Assembly (NCBI GenBank): GCA_000482145.1 | Contig: AUXH01000348.1 | Coordinates: 1-20,513, forward strand | Reading direction: 5' to 3' | Source: Strigomonas culicis | Lineage: Eukaryota > Euglenozoa > Kinetoplastea > Trypanosomatida > Trypanosomatidae | Length of the DNA stretch: 20,513 bases | Shown here: positions 15,207-20,513 of the stretch, one piece after another | Numbering within the stretch: the stretch's first letter is position 1 | Layout of the letters: each line of letters begins with the position of its first letter | Made by a program: the position numbers and the translations under genes | Notes under the pieces: generated by a model | Told to the model about the DNA's origin: nothing | The model's database searches: none | Seen by the model: the letters and a program-made list of their open reading frames with translations, nothing else

Positions 15207-16213
15207 GAATAACTTGATATTGGTAGCCTCTTGTTTATCGAACACTATCAACTATTACTTCTCTTTTCTTAAAAAAAAAAAAAGAAACAAATACTGTTAA
15301 AAAAAATGATTGCTGTATGCACCTGGGCTGAGGCCACTACACTCTAATACTTCTCTGTAATAATAGAAGAGTAGTAACCTTGCACAAGCCAATGATTGTT
15401 AAAAAAGAAAATGAACACAATCATTACGCATGAAAGGACGTTTCTTTTTGTTAAGTGTTCACCTCTGCCTCTCTCTATCTACAGAACTAGCTTTTTTTTT
15501 TTACCAATTTTACTAGAAAGAAAGCAGCTCGGCTAGATAATTAGCCTCCTCTTTCCCATCTGATTTGATACTGTCAGCAGTTGGAAACTGGACACCGATA
15601 CGTGCATGATCATTTGCAAACAAATCAAAGGAAAGACTTATACGTAACTATCCCTATTTCCTAGTTTTTTTTTTTTCAAGCAAAAACGTTTACCTCTCTC
15701 AAGACTTAAACACACTTGATTTCATTCTTTGTTCCCCCTTTTTATTTTCTTTTTCTCCTTTTAAAACGTCAGCACATATTCTTCATTTGAATTCATTTCC
15801 TGTTCGTTAACACTGTTTCACTTACTCTCCTCCTTGCAGAGCTTGAGAGTAACTGTTACCAGAAGAGAAACAACGTGCAGGATTTTAATTCATCTCCATT
15901 TCGATTAATTATTATTCCTGTTACTCTTTATTGAACTCGTCAAAGGATTTTCTTTTCATTTTTCACCATATATATTTTTTGTGTGTAAGTTGCAGAACAA
16001 GAAAACCTATTCGCCCTATTATTTCAAATAATCAAATCGTTCTCATTGCAGAGAAATTAGGAGTAGGCAGATATCAAATTCTTGTTCTTTCGTGTTGTAC
16101 ATCTTCATTTTCTTTTATTTTTCTTTTTTCTTTGTGACCAAACCATACAGCAAGTGTGCATAAACGATTATCTATCATTCTGATCACAGTGCACTGGATA
16201 ACTGCTTGTTTAT
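15207..16213. other. AT-rich spacer between the zinc-ribbon gene and the kinase
   Basis: About 1 kb with no gene. It is T/C-rich on the transcribed plus strand, with several pyrimidine tracts; the last precedes the kinase acceptor. I see no repeat or hairpin of note. Confidence 0.75.
16086..16150 (+). promoter_or_regulatory. Candidate trans-splice acceptor for the kinase gene
   Basis: A T/C-rich stretch (16100-16135) is followed by CATACAG, with AG at 16149-16150. The predicted 63-nt 5'UTR body has no ATG. Confidence 0.55.
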
Positions 16214-17233
16214 ATGGGAAGAGTTGGTGAATATGAGGTTTTAGAGACGCTGGGAGAAGGTGCCTTCAGTACAGTGAAACGTGTTCGACATACACCCAGT
16301 GGAGCTCTTTTTGTTGCCAAGATCATTAAAAAAAACACAACCACTGTTCAAAACGATGTCCGTTTAGAAATATCGATTTTGCGGCGGCTGCGTCACAAGA
16401 ATATTGTCCAACTGATTGAGATTCTTGAAAGCAAAAACAACTACTACATTATACTGGAGCCTGTGATGGGTGGGGACCTTTGCGATCTCATCACACGTTT
16501 AGCGCGGCCTTTACCAGAACAAGACGTTGCGGCCTTGTTCATTCAGCTCATCGCTGGTGTACGTGTGTGTCATAAAAATGGTGTAGCCCATCGAGATTTG
16601 AAGCCAGAGAACCTACTGTTGAGCACCAATGGTGTTTTAAAGATTTCTGACTTTGGACTTAGTCGCCTTCACCATGAGAGTAACTATGAAGCGCAGACGA
16701 GTGAATATGCTCATACGCTGACCGGAACACTTGCTTATCTGGCACCCGAAGTATTTGGAGGCTCTTATGATGCCTTCCGTGCAGACATCTGGTCAATGGG
16801 TTGTATTCTGTATGTGTTGCTGACACATAATTTTCCCTTTGGGTCTGCTGTGGAATCGAATCAGCTGATAAACCGTATTCGCGCCGGAGAAGTGACTGCC
16901 ATGCCTCCCACTGTTAGTGCCAATGCCAAAGATCTCTGTCTTCGACTGCTCTCTCCTGCGCCAGAGCGTCGTCCTTCGCTCGACGAGGTGGCCAACCACG
17001 CCTTTTTTGCCGCAAACCTTCCTCCGGACTACTTGGCCAAAATGGATGGCAGGAGAACACCCATCATCAACGGAGCAAATACGAACGAGTTCAGTTCTGT
17101 CATAAACGAAGATATTACCAATCTGCCAAGTTCGCGTACTGCCCGATCTGTGATGCATATGGGAAGCGACAGGGATGTCCGGGATAGTGGGGAAAGTAAT
17201 GCGAGTCGCAGAACTCGCCCAGTAATTCAGTGA
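16214..17233 (+). CDS. Ser/Thr protein kinase, CAMK/SNF1-like
   Basis: This encodes 339 residues, almost all kinase domain (~7-265). It has the glycine loop GEGAFSTV at 14-21, catalytic Lys36 in VAKII, the helix C Glu52, HRDLKPEN at 126-133 with catalytic Asp128, DFG at 146-148, a GTLAYLAPE activation-segment end at 171-179, DIWSMGCILY at 191-200, and the late Arg in ERRPSLDEV near 253. All key catalytic residues are present, so it should be active. The short activation loop, YVLLTHNFPF and the RPS/NHAFF ending fit CAMK-like kinases. A ~70-residue Ser/Arg/Asn-rich tail follows with no recognisable regulatory domain. Substrate and role are unknown. The codon use is moderate in GC. The ATG is the first after the predicted acceptor. 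Confidence 0.93.
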   Translation: MGRVGEYEVLETLGEGAFSTVKRVRHTPSGALFVAKIIKKNTTTVQNDVRLEISILRRLRHKNIVQLIEILESKNNYYIILEPVMGGDLCDLITRLARPLPEQDVAALFIQLIAGVRVCHKNGVAHRDLKPENLLLSTNGVLKISDFGLSRLHHESNYEAQTSEYAHTLTGTLAYLAPEVFGGSYDAFRADIWSMGCILYVLLTHNFPFGSAVESNQLINRIRAGEVTAMPPTVSANAKDLCLRLLSPAPERRPSLDEVANHAFFAANLPPDYLAKMDGRRTPIINGANTNEFSSVINEDITNLPSSRTARSVMHMGSDRDVRDSGESNASRRTRPVIQ

Positions 17234-18254
17234 GTAGTTGTCAATCAAGTGACACTCATCGTTGGACCCACTGTACATGTTCACGTTAACGCAGCAATGT
17301 GAGGCATGGTATAGTGTTACTTTGAAGAAATGGAAATCACTTTCACCCGTTCATTCCTCTTCTTCTTCTTCTTTTTCCTTCCTGACTTCTTTCTTTTTTT
17401 CTTTTCTTTCTTTTTTTTTTCAGCAACCGATAATTCCTTCTTTTTTTTTATGCATATTTATATTAGAGCAAATACACGTTGATTTGCTCATCTCTCTTTT
17501 CATTTTTTTTTTGATAAGAGAATGTTCGCTTCGAGTTGTCATTGGTGTTTTTTTTTTTCGTTATATATCTTCTCGTTTCTTGCTAGCCTGGTTAGTGGTG
17601 TTGATCTATTGCGCCGTCTTTCTCGTTGAGACTTCAGGGCTCTTTGTGATTGACTATCATTCATTTTCCAGCGACTTATCCTTCTTTCTGACGTGCAACG
17701 ATTACCATTTTTTCTTTTTTTTTTTTGTCTTTACACCACTCTAAAAAAAAAAAACTTTTCTCATCTTTAAATAAACTTTACACGCATGATTGTTGATTTA
17801 AAACCGTAACGTTCTCCGTTTGACAGCAACTACTGGTTTTTCTCTCGCTTTTTTTTTTTTGTAACATGAAGCTATTCAGTTAAGAAAGAAAAGCGAAAAA
17901 ATGATTGATAGAGCGTATTCAGTATTCTTTACTGTTTGTTGGTCTTTTGTGCAAAGAATGGGAAGAGTAAAGTTATAAGATATCCTTAAAGCGATAGTAG
18001 ATTTTAATTAAACCGTTCATTTTTTTTTCTTTGTCATTTAATGAAATAAAACCTCAACGTGCGTCTCTTGTGCTTACATCGCACCCAACTGGCAACTTCC
18101 AAGAAAAAAACATGTAGTGGTGCCTCTATGCCCTTCATGTCAATAGGATACGTAAAGTTCTGTTTTTCTTTCCTATTTTATTTCCCTCTGCCCTAGCTGG
18201 TGTTTGGTTTCGTTTCTGCCTTGTTAGTAGTATTTCTTTTCATCTAGAAAAAAT
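17234..18254. other. AT-rich spacer between the kinase and uL22m genes
   Basis: About 1 kb with no gene. The reading frame at 17262-17744 is Ser/Phe-rich translation of pyrimidine tracts. Many long T runs lie on the transcribed strand. Confidence 0.75.
18160..18196 (+). promoter_or_regulatory. Candidate trans-splice acceptor for the uL22m gene
   Basis: A T/C tract ends in CCCTCTGCCCTAG, with AG at 18195-18196, giving a 58-nt 5'UTR body. A second possibility is the TCTAG at 18246-18247, only 7 nt before the ATG. Confidence 0.5.
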
Positions 18255-19094
18255 ATGCCCAAGCCAGCGCCTTACTTCAACGCTGGGCTTCACTACACGC
18301 CGAAGCGGCGTGGTGTGGGTGGTCAGTTCCTCGTGACGCAGAAGCACTTCGCACGAGAGACGTGGTGGCGTCGACAGTACTTCTCGGCACTCCCTTTCGG
18401 CATCTCGCGGCACACGAAGGGCACACCCCGTATCCTGCTGGACCGCTCCCTCTGGCAGAGTGTGTGGATCACAAAGGTCAATATGCCCGACATGAGTCGC
18501 TGGGAGCGGGTCGTGAACAGCCAGCGCGTGACGGAGGACCGATGGGCGCAGGTGGAGGAGGAGGGCCTTGTGTACCAGGTGAACTGGAAGATGTACAGTG
18601 AGCGTTTGGAGACCGAACTGCAGAGTGCGCAGGATCTCCTGCCGCAGTACACGCTCATTATGCGAGCCACGCCCACAAACTGGAAGAAGTTTGATATCGA
18701 GCTTAGCGTCCTCCGCGGCCTCTCCGTGCGGGAGGCGATGGTGCAGTGCAAGCTGTCCATCCGCAAAGGGCACCTCATCGCCTACCGCGCCCTCGAGCTC
18801 GCGCAGCAGGGGGCCGAGGGCAAGGGTCTCGACAAGGAGCGGCTGCGCATTGCCCACATCACCTGCCTGCCGGGCCCCACCGACAAGCAGATCGATATAC
18901 GCAGCAAGGGCTACTACGCGTGGAAGACGAAGAAATCTTCGCACCTGGTGGTGTCCCTTGCGGAGGACCCCGAGATGGTGCTGCCCGATCGTAGCGTGGT
19001 GCCGTACGCGTCGCTCTTGTCGATGAAGCGTGCGGGGCTCGCAGAGGAGCCCACCGTTTTGGATGTGCCTGCCATCACGGCCGAGGGCATCTAA
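18255..19094 (+). CDS. MRPL22: Mitochondrial large-subunit ribosomal protein uL22m
   Basis: This encodes 279 residues. Residues ~145-237 match the uL22 fold: LSVREAMVQCKLSIRKGHLIAYRAL (written here in part: SVREAMVQCK, GHLIAYRALE), then LRIAHITCLP and a β-hairpin-like RSKGYYAWKTKKSSHLVVSL. In bacteria the uL22 hairpin lines the peptide exit tunnel. The ~140-residue N-terminal extension (Trp/Arg-rich, e.g. ETWWRRQYFSALPFGISRH) and the ~40-residue C-terminal extension are typical of expanded trypanosomatid mitoribosomal proteins. No classic presequence is obvious, although the first 40 residues are basic. It works in the mitochondrial large subunit, translating kinetoplast-encoded mRNAs. The ATG is the first after the acceptor; the stop is TAA. 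Confidence 0.9.
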   Translation: MPKPAPYFNAGLHYTPKRRGVGGQFLVTQKHFARETWWRRQYFSALPFGISRHTKGTPRILLDRSLWQSVWITKVNMPDMSRWERVVNSQRVTEDRWAQVEEEGLVYQVNWKMYSERLETELQSAQDLLPQYTLIMRATPTNWKKFDIELSVLRGLSVREAMVQCKLSIRKGHLIAYRALELAQQGAEGKGLDKERLRIAHITCLPGPTDKQIDIRSKGYYAWKTKKSSHLVVSLAEDPEMVLPDRSVVPYASLLSMKRAGLAEEPTVLDVPAITAEGI

Positions 19095-19375
19095 AAAAAA
19101 AAAAGGAAAGGTATGCGTCACACATACTCTCTTTCTCCCTCCTTCTACCACAGGAAGAAGAGTTACAAATAAAAAAGAAGCAAGAAGAAATAAAGATGGC
19201 GATAACGTAATGCGACTGTTATCATTCGCGCGTTCCTGTGAGTTGTATTCATTAACAACAAAAAAACAAAAAAGGTGAGAGAACTGTAAAAAAGGGAAAG
19301 AAGAAACGTCCGCTTTTTTGCAAGACTCATGTGCACGTGTGTGCCTGTACGTGTGTGGGTGTGTTTCTGTTATCA

Positions 19376-19413
19376 TTGTTTTTCTTTTCCTTTTCACTCC
19401 CGCCCCTCTTTAG
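19376..19413 (+). promoter_or_regulatory. Strong candidate trans-splice acceptor for the last gene
   Basis: TTGTTTTTCTTTTCC through CCCGCCCCTCTTTAG forms an unbroken pyrimidine tract ending in AG at 19412-19413. The predicted 5'UTR body is 115 nt. Confidence 0.6.
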
Positions 19414-19495
19414 CCAAACGATAAAGCACTATACATCCCTACTTCCTATCGAGTCCATAACAAGCCATATACATACACATAGAGCGAGAGAAAGT

Positions 19496-19517
19496 GAGAG
19501 AGAGAGAGAGAGAGAGA
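19496..19517. repeat. (GA)n microsatellite in the presumed 5'UTR
   Basis: An uninterrupted GA run just upstream of the start codon of the last gene. It is purine on the transcribed strand, so it does not serve as the splice tract. Confidence 0.85.
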
Positions 19518-19523
19518 CCCCAG

Positions 19524-19532
19524 ATGCGATGA
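19524..19532 (+). promoter_or_regulatory. Two-codon upstream ORF overlapping the main start codon
   Basis: The sequence ATGCGATGA encodes Met-Arg-stop from 19524, and its TGA (19530-19532) overlaps the main ATG (19529-19531) in the form ATGA. It is the only ATG I see between the predicted acceptor and the main start. Confidence 0.6.
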
Positions 19533-20513
19533 GTTTTTCCGTACGGAAGCGATGCCGTCCGCTGGAGCCCGCGGAGGAGCGCTCCGTCCATGCCGGGCAG
19601 CGCATCTATCTCGGCCTGTTGGAGGACGAGACGAACTACAGTCTGAGCTGGCCGGAGGCGCCGCTGACGGCCCTGCTGCTGCACACGCGCGGGCCGCACC
19701 TCCACGTCGCGGTGCCGTGCGTGTACACGGCGGCGGACCTCGGCGAGCTGCCGCCGGACATGCGGGGGCTGCTGCGGCCCGACGGCGGCGCGGCCGTCTT
19801 CGCGCCGGTCGACCCCGCCGCGCCGGCGCCGGCGCCGCACCCCCTCGCGCCCGCCCGCCCGCACAGCGTCACGGAGGACTCCGTCTTCACCCTCACCGCG
19901 GCGCAGCGGCGCGCCGTCGCGGCCGCGGGCCTCTTCGACCTCGTGCGGGCCGCGGACGGCGCCGCGGACGAGGCGGCGGCTGTCTGCGCGGTGGAGCATG
20001 AGGTGGCCGGCCTGGAGTGGCGCGCCGCCGCGGAGGCGCAGCGCACGGCGGCCGCACTGCAGCGGTTACTCTCCCTCGACGCCGCGGTGCCCTTCCTGCC
20101 GAGCGGCCGCCCCGCCACGGACGCCTGGCGCCGCGGCGTGTACGACCTCTGGCGGCGCGCCTGGCGCGCGCCGCCCGGCGTGGCCGCGGACCGCCTCCCC
20201 GGCCGCGTCCACGTGCAGCGGGAGAGCGAGCTGCACCCGTGGGGACCGACGCTGCTCGCCGGCGCCTTCGCGCCCGGGGCGCACAGCGACTACTTCATGG
20301 TGCCCGCGCTGGCCGCCAGCGACTACGGCGGCAGGGGCGGCGCGGCCGCGCGCGGCGGCGGCGGCGGCTGGGCGCCGCCGGTCACGCGCCGCCGCACCGC
20401 GTACCACTTCCTGCGCTGGCGCGTCGAGCGCTACCTGCCCTTGCTGCAGCAGCAGGGGCCGGGGCGGCCGCGGCCGCCTCCGCGCCCTCCAGCCCCACCA
20501 CCGGCGGCGGCGG
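19529..20513 (+). CDS. Unrecognised protein, extremely GC-rich gene, 3' end outside the window
   Basis: The frame is open from the ATG at 19529 to the window edge: 328 codons with no stop. I do not recognise the family. The N-terminal ~85 residues look structured (QRIYLGLLEDETNYSLSW; HLHVAVPCVYTAADLGELP). An Ala/Pro-rich linker follows (~95-115), then helical Ala/Glu/Arg-rich sequence (~125-185). A Trp/Arg segment comes next (AWRRGVYDLWRRAWRAPP, ~196-213), then HPWGPTLLAGAF and SDYFMVPALAASDYGG, a Gly-rich loop, and YHFLRWRVERYLPLL (~294-308) before a Pro-rich end. The regular spread of Trp, Tyr and Phe argues for real coding, but in DNA this GC-rich an open frame is weak evidence by itself. 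There is no signal peptide or membrane segment. Same strand as, and ~430 bp after, the uL22m gene. Confidence 0.75.
   Translation, partial: MSFSVRKRCRPLEPAEERSVHAGQRIYLGLLEDETNYSLSWPEAPLTALLLHTRGPHLHVAVPCVYTAADLGELPPDMRGLLRPDGGAAVFAPVDPAAPAPAPHPLAPARPHSVTEDSVFTLTAAQRRAVAAAGLFDLVRAADGAADEAAAVCAVEHEVAGLEWRAAAEAQRTAAALQRLLSLDAAVPFLPSGRPATDAWRRGVYDLWRRAWRAPPGVAADRLPGRVHVQRESELHPWGPTLLAGAFAPGAHSDYFMVPALAASDYGGRGGAAARGGGGGWAPPVTRRRTAYHFLRWRVERYLPLLQQQGPGRPRPPPRPPAPPPAAA

Larger units (their letters stand above)
19095..19528. other. Spacer between uL22m and the last gene
   Basis: About 430 bases. A polypyrimidine tract and TTTAG acceptor lie at ~19376-19413, then a 115-nt presumed 5'UTR that ends in a (GA)n repeat (about 19496-19517) and a two-codon upstream ORF. 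No other gene is seen. Confidence 0.75.

Noticed and set aside
17262..17744. 160-codon frame after the kinase gene
   Set aside because: It is Ser/Phe-rich translation of pyrimidine tracts in a presumed 3'UTR and splice zone.
18240..19397. 385-codon minus-strand frame opposite uL22m
   Set aside because: It is the antisense shadow of a gene with a clear uL22 domain, and it reads against the block direction.

Overview
The window looks like nuclear DNA of a trypanosomatid (Kinetoplastea); the genus cannot be fixed from the sequence alone. The reasons are: ten intronless protein genes in two same-strand blocks; a polypyrimidine tract plus AG (a candidate trans-splice acceptor) upstream of nearly every start codon; no recognisable individual promoters; AT-rich, microsatellite-filled spacers between GC-rich genes; and protein families typical of the group. 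TGA, TAG and TAA all occur as terminal stops, so the standard code is used. Coding sequence covers about half of the window.

Layout: the leftward (minus-strand) block, read in transcription order from right to left, holds a leucine-rich-repeat protein (12138-13037), an eIF2D-like translation factor (9359-11437), two tandem NADH-cytochrome b5 reductase paralogues (8180-9049 and 6467-7333), a small unrecognised protein with a mitochondrial-type N terminus (5106-5525) and a two-finger CCCH RNA-binding protein (1841-3445). The rightward (plus-strand) block holds a three-zinc-ribbon protein (14604-15206), a Ser/Thr kinase (16214-17233), mitochondrial ribosomal protein uL22m (18255-19094) and an unrecognised, very GC-rich gene that runs off the window (19529 onward). 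The two blocks diverge from a strand-switch region at about 13038-14603, where Pol II polycistronic transcription of both arms would be expected to begin.

The genes share no pathway, which is normal for trypanosomatid polycistrons. Control is expected to be post-transcriptional.

The most interesting signals are outside or across gene boundaries. They are: a sharply bounded GC-rich island in the strand-switch region, flanked by two perfect palindromes and containing a quadruplex-type G pattern; a drop in GC that begins inside the eIF2D gene and surrounds the strand switch; an 11-bp perfect GC hairpin 12 nt past the stop of one reductase gene; a G-quadruplex pattern 4 nt past the stop of the small mitochondrial-type gene; a 10+10 inverted repeat in the long spacer downstream of the CCCH gene; patches of perfect identity between the two reductases; and a two-codon upstream ORF whose stop overlaps the start codon of the last gene. 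No prokaryote-type mobile element, CRISPR array, tRNA or rRNA was found.
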